From positions 1 through 46,006 of the forward strand of contig JAKSKO010000007.1 in the NCBI GenBank assembly GCA_024401715.1: a stretch of 46,006 nt of DNA, in the 5' to 3' direction. The position numbers and the translations under genes are program-made. Shown here piece after piece: positions 27,501 through 34,459 of the stretch (within the stretch, counting starts at the first letter, position 1; the number at the start of each line of letters is the position of its first letter). Under the pieces are notes generated by a model. It made no database searches. It worked only from the letters and a program-made list of their open reading frames with translations, and was not told where the DNA came from. The DNA is from Bacteroidales bacterium. Its GTDB lineage: Bacteria; Bacteroidota; Bacteroidia; Bacteroidales; UBA932.

Positions 27501-27642
27501 CCTTGTAAGCCTCAACGGCAGCAGCAGCATATTTTTCTGCCTTTTTCTCCTGCAGTGAAGACACCACGGTGAAAGAGAGCTGCCAGATGGAAGCAAGACC
27601 AAGAAGAATCGCAACCAAGCGGATAAAACCTTTACTTTGCAT
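24586..27642 (-). CDS. secDF: Fused protein translocase subunits SecD-SecF
   Basis: 1018 residues. The SecD half has one N-terminal membrane helix, GLDLKGGMNVTLQVQ (residues about 100-115), FGVTQPNIQKIG, the P1-head region and the block of five helices with LGMAVDANVIIYERIKEE. The SecF half begins near residue 690 with NTHFDFVGKRKYAY and GVDFTGGRTYVVRFD and ends with NDNVVIFDRIREY and the last helices. The fusion is usual in Bacteroidota. SecDF uses the proton gradient to pull secreted proteins across the inner membrane. An Ala/Glu-rich low-complexity insert lies near residues 275-315 in the periplasmic part. The repetitive choice of a few codons suggests high expression. Confidence 0.96.
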   Translation of the reverse strand: MQSKGFIRLVAILLGLASIWQLSFTVVSSLQEKKAEKYAAAAVEAYKAGDEFAKIAEGDRAFALDQLTKEKTRWYLDSISAEKVFFGYTYKEVKAKEINLGLDLKGGMNVTLQVQLVDLVKALADNNQSPEFAQAIALAQERSIDSRQDFITLFADAWKEVANGTPLAQIFGTYEMSSKINAQTSDAEVISVIRKEAESAISNSFNVLRNRIDRFGVTQPNIQKIGESGRILVELPGVKEPERVRKLLQGTASLEFWTCYENSEIFPYLQEANALMAELQNADAAEPVAAQEAPAAEDILAEEVGAAAADEAAELAQYKKSNPLFAVLQPNTYGGRIAEGSCIGYANYADTAAVGRILRDPQVAALFPAEFRPMWSVKPSSYIQGGNVYELVAIKAASRDGKAPLDGGVVTDARVQYAAQGQSHPEVSMTMNAEGANVWARMTKENIGKQIAIVLDGMVYSYPRVNSEINGGSSQITGNFTLEEAEDLANVLKSGKLPAPATIVQESVVGPSLGSESIRAGLISFIIAFILVLIYMVLFYQGAGLVANVALICNVLFLFGTLTSFGAVLTLPGIAGLVLTLGMAVDANVIIYERIKEEIAAGKGLSKAIEDGFRNAYSAIVDGQITTLLTGIVLFLFGSGPVQGFATTLIIGIVTSVLTSIFIPRLMFNSRVEKGKNITFQNNLTKDFLKNTHFDFVGKRKYAYICSGVIIVLGLVSIFTKGFTYGVDFTGGRTYVVRFDQTVSTEEVRAAVTDAFTTAAQADENVKAAGAAEVKQFGAESQVKITTAYKNDDTTNEANAEIEELLYNSLKGFYASELSFDEFRSTLDNPNGIVSSDAVGPTIANDIKRNAIIAVLISLLVIFVYIAVRFRKWTWGLGGVVSLAHTALIVIAFFSVFSGILPFSLDVDATFIAAILTIIGYAINDNVVIFDRIREYKMAHPKADFKENVNLALNATLSRTMNTSLTTLVTMLAIAIFGGEVIRGLAVALILGIIIGTYASIFIGTPVMYDATKAAEKE

Positions 27643-27696
27643 AACTTTATTTTTTAATATTATTTTCGTTATCGGGCACTAAATGCCAATGGGGCA

Positions 27697-27704
27697 CAAA
27701 TTTA
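27697..27704 (-). promoter_or_regulatory. -7 promoter box for secDF
   Basis: Minus-strand TAAATTTG matches TAnnTTTG. It predicts a 5' leader of roughly 45-50 bases ahead of the secDF start at 27642. Confidence 0.5.
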
Positions 27705-27712
27705 CTTATTTT

Positions 27713-27744
27713 TTTGCATATTCCACGATAAAAGCCTAATTTTA
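27713..27744 (+). promoter_or_regulatory. Promoter of the alarmone/partner-switch operon
   Basis: A -33 TTTG at 27713-27716 and a -7-like TAATTTTA at 27737-27744 (one mismatch to TAnnTTTG at the last base) are 20 bases apart, the spacing expected in Bacteroides promoters. The first gene starts at 27767. Confidence 0.5.
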
Positions 27745-27766
27745 GCAAGTTTTTTACATTATTTAT

Positions 27767-28858
27767 ATGGAAAATTACGGACTGGACCTTCACTGTTCAA
27801 TGCTTTTGGATGATTACCGTGAACTTTTGCCAACTCTTCACCAGTTGGAAAAGGTGGTAGCCGACACATTGAACGGCATAGTATCCGACAACGGCATATA
27901 CATAAACGCCATCGAACACCGCATAAAAGCGGAAAAATCGCTGGCCGGAAAATTGGAACTGAAAGGTCACAAATACAATAGCATAGACGATATCACAGAC
28001 CTTCTCGGTGCCCGCGTGATAACATTCTATTCCGATGAGGTGGACAAGATTGCCGCACTTGTGGGAAAACAGTTCATCGTGGACTGGAACAACAGCATAG
28101 ACAAGAGGAAAATGCACGAGCTGGACAGTTTCGGCTACAATTCCCTCCATTTCATATGCAAGGTTCCGAAAGAACTCTACTTCAATCCGGAGTTCCCGAA
28201 ATTGAACGACATACGCTTCGAAATCCAGATGCGCACCGCCATGCAGCATGTATGGGCCACGATGTACCATGACACGGGATACAAATCCGGCGTGGAGATT
28301 CCTAAAGAGTATCTTCGCAACCTGAACCGCTTGGCAGGCATGCTGGAGCTGGCCGATGAGCAGTTCAGCATCATACGCACTGAAATCAACGACTACAGGC
28401 GCAGGGTGCAGAATCTTGTTAGCACAGGTGAGTTCGAACAGGTTATCCTGGACGGCGACAGTTTCAAGAGCTATCTGAAACTGAATCCTTTCGATGCCCT
28501 GAACAGAAAGATTGCCGCAACAAACCAGGCCGAAATCATGCCAACCTCACTTATCCCTTACCTGGAGGTTCTGAAACGTTTCCACTTCAACACCCTGGGA
28601 GACATCGAAAAGATGATAAAGGAAGAAGGAGACTCCGCATATCAGCTGGCAGTCTATCAGCTTGGAAACACAGACATTGACATCATAAGCAGCTCTGTTG
28701 CCCTGCAGAACCTCATTCTTGCAAAAATCATCAGATCCGGCAGCGGTGAACCGTTCGTGAAACTTTTCTACGACACTCTGTACGGAGAATCGGATTACAA
28801 CCAGGAAAGGGCCCGCAGAATAATTGAAGACGCAAAAAAACTAGGTATTTTGAAATAA
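27767..28858 (+). CDS. RelA/SpoT-domain (p)ppGpp synthetase, stand-alone form with C-terminal extension
   Basis: 363 residues. The alarmone synthetase fold occupies roughly 45-180: HRIKAEKS at 51-58 (the R-x-K substrate motif), DDITDLLGARVI at 74-85 with the metal-binding Asp, GYNSLHF at 123-129 for guanosine stacking, and FEIQMRTAMQHVWA at 151-164 with the second catalytic acid. All key residues are present, so it should transfer pyrophosphate from ATP to GTP or GDP. There is no HD hydrolase, TGS or ACT domain, unlike long RelA/SpoT proteins; a helical region of about 180 residues follows the catalytic part. First gene of a five-gene operon; a hydrolase gene starts after a single spacer base. 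It could also be a toxin-type synthetase making another product. Confidence 0.87.
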   Translation: MENYGLDLHCSMLLDDYRELLPTLHQLEKVVADTLNGIVSDNGIYINAIEHRIKAEKSLAGKLELKGHKYNSIDDITDLLGARVITFYSDEVDKIAALVGKQFIVDWNNSIDKRKMHELDSFGYNSLHFICKVPKELYFNPEFPKLNDIRFEIQMRTAMQHVWATMYHDTGYKSGVEIPKEYLRNLNRLAGMLELADEQFSIIRTEINDYRRRVQNLVSTGEFEQVILDGDSFKSYLKLNPFDALNRKIAATNQAEIMPTSLIPYLEVLKRFHFNTLGDIEKMIKEEGDSAYQLAVYQLGNTDIDIISSSVALQNLILAKIIRSGSGEPFVKLFYDTLYGESDYNQERARRIIEDAKKLGILK

Positions 28859-28859
28859 G

Positions 28860-29438
28860 ATGAACGCAAAACTTGAAACAAGCCTTCTGGACAAGGCCAT
28901 AATATTCGCCACAAAAGCACATGCCGGCACAGAGCGCCGCGGAAAGGGATTCCCTTACATCGTTCACACCATGGAAGCCATGGAAATTGTGGCCACAATC
29001 ACCCCGGACCAGGAGATGCTTGCCGCTGCGGCCCTGCACGACACCGTAGAAGATACCGATACCACCATCGAACCGATACAAGCCGAAGTCGGCGAAAGGG
29101 TGGCAAGACTGGTACATTCAGAATCGGACGTGGTTATTGAAGGTGCAGAGTGCGACACATGGCATGCACGCAAACAGGCTGCAATAGACCGCCTGGCTGC
29201 CGCGCCTCATGATGCAAAGATTGTTGCCCTGGGAGACAAACTGTCCAACATGAGGGCAATATACCGCGATTACATGACCGTAGGAGACAATTTGTGGAAG
29301 ATTTTCCATGCACCGAACGGCAAACCGGACCATGAATGGCATTACAGGGGCCTTGCAGCATCACTTTCAGAGCTGAAAGACACTTTTGCATATCAGGAAT
29401 TTGTAGAACTAATAGATAAAGTATTCAACCATGATTAA
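28860..29438 (+). CDS. HD-domain alarmone hydrolase (MESH1/SpoT hydrolase-like)
   Basis: 192 residues. The SpoT-type hydrolase metal site is complete: His36 (PYIVHTMEA), His60-Asp61 in ALHDTVEDT, and Asp126 in LGDKLSNMRAI; Glu64-Asp65 form the ED pair required for (p)ppGpp hydrolysis. The size fits single-domain small alarmone hydrolases. It would remove the 3'-pyrophosphate from (p)ppGpp, opposing the synthetase encoded one base upstream. Its last 8 bases overlap the anti-sigma ATPase gene. Keeping the two activities in separate coupled genes, instead of one bifunctional protein, is the notable feature. Confidence 0.87.
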   Translation: MNAKLETSLLDKAIIFATKAHAGTERRGKGFPYIVHTMEAMEIVATITPDQEMLAAAALHDTVEDTDTTIEPIQAEVGERVARLVHSESDVVIEGAECDTWHARKQAAIDRLAAAPHDAKIVALGDKLSNMRAIYRDYMTVGDNLWKIFHAPNGKPDHEWHYRGLAASLSELKDTFAYQEFVELIDKVFNHD

Positions 29439-29826
29439 AAGATTCGACCCGATTGAAGGCAGAAATTCCGACATAATCGAGAGCATTATGCAGAGCGACG
29501 AGGTCGTAGGTTTGGGAGACGACCTCAAATTCAAAATACGCCTCTGTGTTGAAGAGGTGGAGGAAAATATACTTTGTTACAGTGGTTCCACCTGGGTGGA
29601 GGCCGGTGCAGAGGTGGAAGGCGACCACCTGTCCATAAGCTTCCGCGACGGAGGAGTGGAGTTCGACCCTCTTGCAAAAGCGGATCCGGACATTAACGCC
29701 CCTCTGGAGGAGAGGCAGATAGGCGGTCTTGGCATTTTCCTTTGCAAACAGATGATGGATGTTGTGGAATACAAGCGTGAAGGCGACCACAACGTGCTAA
29801 AAATGAAAATCAATATCAAACTTTAA
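29431..29826 (+). CDS. RsbW/SpoIIAB-like ATP-binding anti-sigma regulatory factor
   Basis: 131 residues of the GHKL ATPase fold. The N box is EEVEENILCYS with Asn46, the G1 box is FRDGGVEFDPL at 71-81, and the G2 box is GGLGIFLCKQMMD at 98-110, followed by VEYKREGDHNVLKMKI, which closely follows RsbW-type kinases. Such proteins bind a sigma factor or other partner and phosphorylate a serine on a STAS antagonist. Here the STAS gene is next downstream. No sigma factor gene is in the window, so the target may not be a sigma factor. It overlaps the hydrolase gene by 8 bases, so expression is tied to the alarmone genes. Confidence 0.87.
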   Translation: MIKRFDPIEGRNSDIIESIMQSDEVVGLGDDLKFKIRLCVEEVEENILCYSGSTWVEAGAEVEGDHLSISFRDGGVEFDPLAKADPDINAPLEERQIGGLGIFLCKQMMDVVEYKREGDHNVLKMKINIKL

Positions 29827-29836
29827 TTCTTTTTTC

Positions 29837-29844
29837 TAACTTTG
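29837..29844 (+). promoter_or_regulatory. Internal -7 promoter box before the STAS gene
   Basis: TAACTTTG matches TAnnTTTG, in the 37-base gap after the anti-sigma ATPase gene, and is 19 bases before the STAS ATG at 29864. It suggests that the antagonist and phosphatase genes can be expressed without the upstream genes. Confidence 0.5.
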
Positions 29845-29863
29845 CAATCAAAATCTTAATAAT

Positions 29864-30166
29864 ATGGACGTAACTATCAAAAAAGAAGGCGCACAGACCC
29901 TTGTAACCCTAGTAGGACGCCTGGACACAACAAACGCAGACCAGTTCCAGAAGGACATCACTCCGCTTATGCAGGACGAGAATCCGGATATTGTGCTGGA
30001 TTGCACCGATATGGAATACACATCGTCACAGGGCCTCAGAATGTTCCTTCTGCTTCAGAAGAGCGTTTCTTCAAGAGGGGGCAAGATGGTAATGACAAAC
30101 ATGAAATCACAGGTTAAGGAAGTGTTTGACATCACCGGCTTCTCCAATATCATCAAGATACTTTAA
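29864..30166 (+). CDS. STAS-domain anti-sigma factor antagonist (RsbV/SpoIIAA-like)
   Basis: 100 residues, a single STAS domain. The strand-helix order is typical: VTLVGRLDTTNADQFQKDI at about 14-32, DIVLDCTDMEYTSSQGLRMFLLLQK at about 42-66, and the last helix region VKEVFDITGFSNIIKIL. By alignment with B. subtilis SpoIIAA (Asp57-Ser58-Ser59-Gly60) the phosphorylated serine corresponds to Ser55 in Ser54-Ser55-Gln56-Gly57; the residue before glycine is Gln, whereas it is usually Ser or Thr. In partner switching the unphosphorylated protein binds the RsbW-like ATPase and frees its target. Its stop codon overlaps the start of the phosphatase gene (TAATG). Confidence 0.9.
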   Translation: MDVTIKKEGAQTLVTLVGRLDTTNADQFQKDITPLMQDENPDIVLDCTDMEYTSSQGLRMFLLLQKSVSSRGGKMVMTNMKSQVKEVFDITGFSNIIKIL

Positions 30167-30972
30167 TGTACACATTCGCCACACAGTCCATTCATCTTAC
30201 CAGCGTTATCAACGCAAGAGAGCTGGGTGGATATAAACTCCCCGACGGACGCACAATCCGTTGGGGATGCTTGCTTCGTGGCGGAAGTTTCGCAAACCTT
30301 ACCCCTGAAGACAGGGCTATCCTCAGGGATAAATTCCACCTGAACACAAACTTCGACTTCCGCACCGAAACAGAGGTCACCTATGCTCCGGACCGCCCTG
30401 TACAGGGTGCCAAGCATATATGGCTGCCGACCATAGACCCCGCTACGGAAACACTGTCGGACCAGTCCTTTCCTGCAGATGCATACAAGGACCTCGGCAA
30501 CTATCTGGTGGAACACGCATCGGAACCGATAGCCCAGAAACTGGCCAGAAACCTGTACACCGATATGGTTATGAATGAGTATACACAGCTTCAGTATGCC
30601 GCATTCATGCAGACCATAGTGAACAGCCCCGGCGGAGCCATCTACTGGCACTGTTCGCAGGGAAAAGACCGTACTGGCCTTGGTGCAGCCTTCATCCTGT
30701 GTGCCCTTGGTGCAGACAGGGAACTTATCCTTGCCGATTACAGGATTTCCAACGAATTCTATAAAGACCTTTTGGAAGAATTATACAAAAAGGTTTCCAC
30801 CCAGGAGGAAAGAGATGTTCTCCTAACCTTCATCGGTGTTAATGAAAAATACTTCTGCAACGCCCTGGATCTCATAGACAGGCGTTACGGAAGCCTGGAG
30901 GGCTATCTGAAAGGCCCTCTTTGCATGAGCGACGAAGATATACAGACCCTTCGTGACCGCTATACAGAATAA
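30166..30972 (+). CDS. Tyrosine / dual-specificity protein phosphatase (HCxxGKDRTG type)
   Basis: 268 residues. The N-terminal part (VINARELGGYKLPDGRTIRWGCLLRGG) and the P-loop HCSQGKDRTG at 162-171, with nucleophile Cys163 and Arg169, put it in the MptpB-like/Y_phosphatase3 family. The Lys-Asp pair inside the loop is typical of members reported to act on phosphotyrosine, phosphoserine/threonine and phosphoinositides. No signal peptide, so cytoplasmic. Its start codon overlaps the STAS stop, so the two are made together. In known partner switches the STAS phosphatase is a PP2C enzyme; none is encoded here, and this protein occupies that place. Function as STAS phosphatase is inference. Confidence 0.88.
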   Translation: MYTFATQSIHLTSVINARELGGYKLPDGRTIRWGCLLRGGSFANLTPEDRAILRDKFHLNTNFDFRTETEVTYAPDRPVQGAKHIWLPTIDPATETLSDQSFPADAYKDLGNYLVEHASEPIAQKLARNLYTDMVMNEYTQLQYAAFMQTIVNSPGGAIYWHCSQGKDRTGLGAAFILCALGADRELILADYRISNEFYKDLLEELYKKVSTQEERDVLLTFIGVNEKYFCNALDLIDRRYGSLEGYLKGPLCMSDEDIQTLRDRYTE

Positions 30973-31017
30973 CATTCTGATATTTTTTTTTAACATCTGA
31001 ACAAATTGGATAGGCGG

Positions 31018-31031
31018 CATATTGCAATATG
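31018..31031. promoter_or_regulatory. Perfect palindrome, operator-like
   Basis: CATATTGCAATATG is a perfect 14-base palindrome ending 3 bases upstream of the -7 box at 31035, where a dimeric repressor would block RNA polymerase. No regulator gene is adjacent. Confidence 0.5.
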
Positions 31032-31034
31032 TCG

Positions 31035-31042
31035 TAGATTTG
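31035..31042 (+). promoter_or_regulatory. -7 promoter box for the remnant/small RNA unit
   Basis: TAGATTTG matches TAnnTTTG. Predicted transcription would start near 31049 and reach the terminator at 31184-31230, about 180 bases. Confidence 0.45.
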
Positions 31043-31074
31043 TTGTTAGACAAAACACACTTAAATCCAATATC

Positions 31075-31182
31075 ATGAAAAAATCCTTACTCTTCTTGCA
31101 GGCCTCGCACTCAAGAAGGTTCTCCTACTTTCGTTTTAGGATAGCGAAATCGCAAGCGAAGCATTTGGAGATAGAGGTATAA
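31075..31182 (+). pseudogene. Frameshifted signal-peptide remnant of a lost exported-protein gene (or 35-codon small ORF)
   Basis: The frame from the ATG reads MKKSLLFLQASHSRRF and stops at 31180-31182 after 35 codons. If one base is restored at the TTGCA near 31096-31100, the product becomes MKKSLLFL followed by AGLALKKVLLLSF, which looks like the n and h regions of a lipoprotein-type signal peptide, and then meets a TAG at 31137. I read it as the 5' end of a surface-protein gene with a one-base deletion and most of the gene lost, still under its own promoter. Alternatives are a genuine small protein or a small RNA; the sequence cannot decide. Confidence 0.4.
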
Positions 31183-31183
31183 A

Positions 31184-31230
31184 GAGTGGGACTTCAAGTC
31201 TTACGGCTTTAAGTCCCACTCCCTCTTTTT
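31184..31230. terminator. Bidirectional intrinsic terminator
   Basis: GAGTGGGACTT (31184-31194) pairs perfectly with AAGTCCCACTC (31211-31221), with a 16-base loop. On the plus strand CCTCTTTTT follows; on the minus strand TTTATA follows. It ends the small plus-strand unit and also lies 25 bases after the stop of the minus-strand surface-protein gene. Confidence 0.8.
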
Positions 31231-31245
31231 ATATCTCGGAAAAAA

Positions 31246-33969
31246 TTATTGATTAGAAACCGGGGTCATGATTTCTCCCGTTTCAGTATTTCTCCAAGTG
31301 GTTTTCGCCTTGTAAGAATCGTCACCACCATAATAGAAGCATGCGTGCAGATTGTTCATAAATTCAGGTGAACAATATATTGTAACGTTATCAACTTCTG
31401 CCGCGAAGTCTCGGAATGTAAAACTTGCATCGTCTTGATTATTCAGTTCATCCACTGTGAACACGAAATCTTTGCCAAGTTTCAATTCCTTCATGTTTTT
31501 ACATTCGGCAAAAATGCTACCCAAACCGGTTGTATGTCCTCTTGTGAATGAAGAAATATCCAAGTCCTCAAGACCGAAACAACTGCCAAACATGATTGCG
31601 ATATTTGTTGCTGAACTCATGTTAAAGAAATTGAGGTTAAGGCTCTTCAATGATCTACAACCGGCAAACATGGCGCGGAAGTTCTCTGCATAATGTGTGT
31701 CAAAATTGTCTCCCCAGGTTATTGTTGTCAAGGCTTTGCAATCCTGCAGCATTGATTCAAAACTAATAACTTTGGAAGTCTTGAACTTACTGAAGTCAAG
31801 TGAGGTAATCTTTTCACATTCCATGAACATTCCGCTCATATCTGTCAGTTGTTCCGTGATGAAATATGATCCTTATGATAATGACTTGAGATTCTTGCAA
31901 CCGCCAAACATTTCGCACATTGTTGTTACCTCAAATGTCTTGAAGTTTTCAAGGTTAATGGTAGAAAGTTTTAAACAATGAGCAAATAGTCTGGTCATAT
32001 CTTTGACATTCGATGTATTCCATGCTGAAACGTTTATTGACTCCAGTGAACTGCAGCCATCGAACATTTCATAAAGATCTACTGCCTTTGACGAAACAAA
32101 TCCGCTAACATCTATTCCTGTCAATGAAGAACAATTTTTAAAGAAACTTCTGTAGGACTCGGCATTTACACTGAAGCTTGTATAACTTAGTGAACGTAAT
32201 GCAGAACAACCCTCAAAAACATTGTCAGCCCTTGTAACATTCTGGATGTTGAAGTTTCCAAGATTTATTGATTCCAATGAAGAACAGCCATTAAAGGCGC
32301 TTGTAAGACGGTCACCTCCAGTATTGGACCAACCGAAATTATGGAGATCTAGTGTTGCAAGGTTCTCACATCCCATGAACATTCCATCATATTCTGCGCA
32401 CCCGGACATATCAATGTCTGTCATATCAATATTTACCATGTTTGTACAGCCATTAAACATCTCATTAGCCCCGCTTATCTTACACCCGTCAAAACATGAA
32501 AGGTCTATGCTTGTAAACGAACGGCAGCCTTTAAACATCTCTCCACACCAAAGGTCTTGATCTTTAGGGAATGTCTTTCCACTTGGCCATGTAATAGATG
32601 TTAATTTTTGACAACCTTCAAACGCAAAATAGGGCTCGACAATACCGGACAGTTCCCAAGATGACAAGTTAAGTGACGTCAATTCCTGACAATTATAGAA
32701 TGTACCCATCATGGATTTTGTGTATTCCGTTGAGAAATCCTGAAAATCAATACTTTCGAGATTGACAAGATTCTTGAACATGTACTGAATTGTCTCTCCT
32801 CCAAATACGTGTGCATCAGGGCTCTTGATATACATCGTACTTGCAGTTGGATCCCAAACAGCATAGATAGGACTGGTTGAGTTCTGATCGGAAACATCTA
32901 CATATTGTAATGAAGGTGTTCCACTGCTGTGTGCACTAAATACTATGTGCTTTATCAAATAGTCTTTCTTGTCCAATATGAAGTCTTCCCCATTTGCCAG
33001 CGATTTGATTGCAATATTGAATTGTTCTCCGTGCTCAATCATATTTACGTCTCCACCTTCAAGATTGTCAAGCTCCGGACGTGATGCGGTACCTGGCTTA
33101 TATGGTTTTCCTTCTGCTCTGGTGAAATGAGTGACAAACGTAGCGTGAGGCCCCTTAAGTTTCACCTTTATCTGTTTGCCCGAGAAATCATCCGGAGCCA
33201 TGATAAGGTTGACAACCACCCGCTGATTAGGTTCTGTCGTGGCAAAATTCTCAAGGGCAATCTCAAATTCATCACACCACTCCGTTGCTGTAATTGACGG
33301 TTCTCCTCCCGATGTGATATCTATCGTACCACAAGAAATGAAAGGTTTACCCTCACATGTGAGCGAAAGAGAAGTGTATTCTGCAACCTTTGGAACCACC
33401 ATCTGGAACTGAAGGATTACACCCAGATGCTTGAAATCGAAACCGATATTACCATTAGCCGATGGTTCTGTAGGCGTGGTAAGCATATAATCGTAGCCTG
33501 TAAGGTGCCCTGTAGTTCCGTTACCAACCTGAACCTGTCCGATATAGGAAACAGGAATAGCCGTCATGTCAAGATCCATGTCAGGAACAAACGGGTAATA
33601 TGAAGAGTAATTCTCGGCTTTCATGACAGCCCAACCATTACCGGTGAAATTGGCATTTGATGTACTTGATCCGCCTTCTACCTCTCCGTCTGAGATAGGG
33701 AATTTAACCTGCGTACCCTTGCCGTTGTTTGGGAATACTCCCACAACATCATTGCTTGACCAGCTGAAATTCAAGCCGTCAGACCCAAGCGTTATGGCGG
33801 TCTTCGTGCCGCCGTCCTCCAGAATGAAATTGTGTGCAGTCATGGTAACGCTTTCAATATCCACGAGTGCCCTCGGTTCCTCAAAAACGGGAGCCTGCTT
33901 TACACAAGATACAAGTCCCATAAGCGATATGACGCTTAATAGGGATAAAGATGTAGTAATCCTTTTCAT
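31246..33969 (-). pseudogene. BspA-like leucine-rich-repeat (DUF285) lipoprotein with fimbrillin-like N-terminus, interrupted by one in-frame stop
   Basis: Translation from 33969 starts MKRITTSLSLLSVISLMGLVSC, a lipoprotein signal with lipobox Cys22. Residues of about 40-290 look like a fimbrillin/Mfa-type beta domain (GGTKTAITLGSDGLNFSW, KPYKPGTASRPEL). From about residue 390 on come tandem repeats of roughly 23-25 residues with the pattern MFxxCxxLxxLxLSxF, the DUF285/BspA leucine-rich repeat. A TAA at 31873-31875 stops the frame after 698 codons. The same frame continues with GSYFITEQLTDMSGMFMECEKI and five or so more repeats to a natural end at 31246 (NTETGEIMTPVSNQ). The stop lies in what looks like a 9-base insertion (tcataagga next to tcatat). 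The first 698 codons could still make a shorter surface protein. Such proteins mediate adhesion in oral and gut species. Confidence 0.8.
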
Positions 33970-33987
33970 TATGATTTTGTTTTGTTG

Positions 33988-34152
33988 TTAATCGTCCCAA
34001 GGGAAACCGGATGCACTGCCAGTATTGTTTTCATCATCGGCAATATTTCCGCCGGGGCTTGTACAAATAATAGTTTCACTCTCCATCTCAATTACCGCTA
34101 CATGTGGCGAAGAATACCTCAATTCTGTGGTGATTGGTGTTAATATTTTCAT
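33988..34152 (-). CDS. Small 54-residue protein preceding the surface lipoprotein
   Basis: Reading the minus strand from the ATG at 34152 gives 54 residues and a TAA at 33988-33990. It begins MKILTPITTELRYSSP and continues HVAVIEMESETIICTSPGG, ending in an acidic Asn/Asp/Gly-rich tail NTGSASGFPWDD. The gene ends 18 bases before the lipoprotein start, so the two are in one operon. There is no signal peptide or membrane segment. From memory, short ORFs of this style (a Tyr-Ser-Pro segment, an acidic strand, Ile-x-Cys-x-Ser-Pro-Gly-Gly, acidic or aromatic end) recur ahead of Bacteroidales surface-protein genes, but I cannot verify this here and no function is known to me. A regulatory leader peptide or a small precursor peptide are both possible. 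Confidence 0.6.
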   Translation of the reverse strand: MKILTPITTELRYSSPHVAVIEMESETIICTSPGGNIADDENNTGSASGFPWDD

Positions 34153-34446
34153 ACGCTTGAACCATTATCAGCCGGCACCAACTGACACTAATAAAAACGA
34201 CAAAGGTGTGGGCCGTTTTCGTAAATTCCCGTTGGACGTTCCGGACGAACGTAAAGCAAGAAAAAACAATCGTACTCCACACCCGCTCTGTATGAAGTAC
34301 ACAATGGGAAGAAGCCCACCATACAACATAGACAAGACAGGCGGAGTGTTTTGACCGTAACCCTTGCTTTATTTGAAAATTGTCCGGATTTCCAACGCGG
34401 GTTGGCGAAAAACACCTTCGCAATATGTAATGCCGACATCAGTCAG
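34153..34446 (-). promoter_or_regulatory. Long hairpin-rich 5' leader of the small ORF/surface-protein operon
   Basis: About 290 bases lie between the predicted start site near 34445 and the small ORF at 34152. Three inverted repeats are seen: CCAAC/GTTGG at 34392-34405, GTACT/AGTAC at 34272-34300 with a 19-base loop, and ACGTTC/GAACGT at 34236-34252 with a 5-base loop. Open frames cross it on both strands but have no coding character, so it is best read as a structured untranslated leader. Confidence 0.45.
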
Positions 34447-34451
34447 CACTA

Positions 34452-34459
34452 CAAATATA
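34452..34459 (-). promoter_or_regulatory. -7 promoter box for the small ORF/surface-protein operon
   Basis: Minus-strand TATATTTG matches TAnnTTTG. A TTG on the minus strand at 34482-34484, 22 bases upstream, may be part of a -33 element. Confidence 0.45.

Noticed and set aside
34025-34423. Overlapping open frames of about 110 codons on both strands upstream of the surface protein.
   Set aside because: Neither has a start context, signal or domain; both cross the hairpin-rich leader and one conflicts with the small ORF at 33988-34152, which has better position and amino acid pattern.
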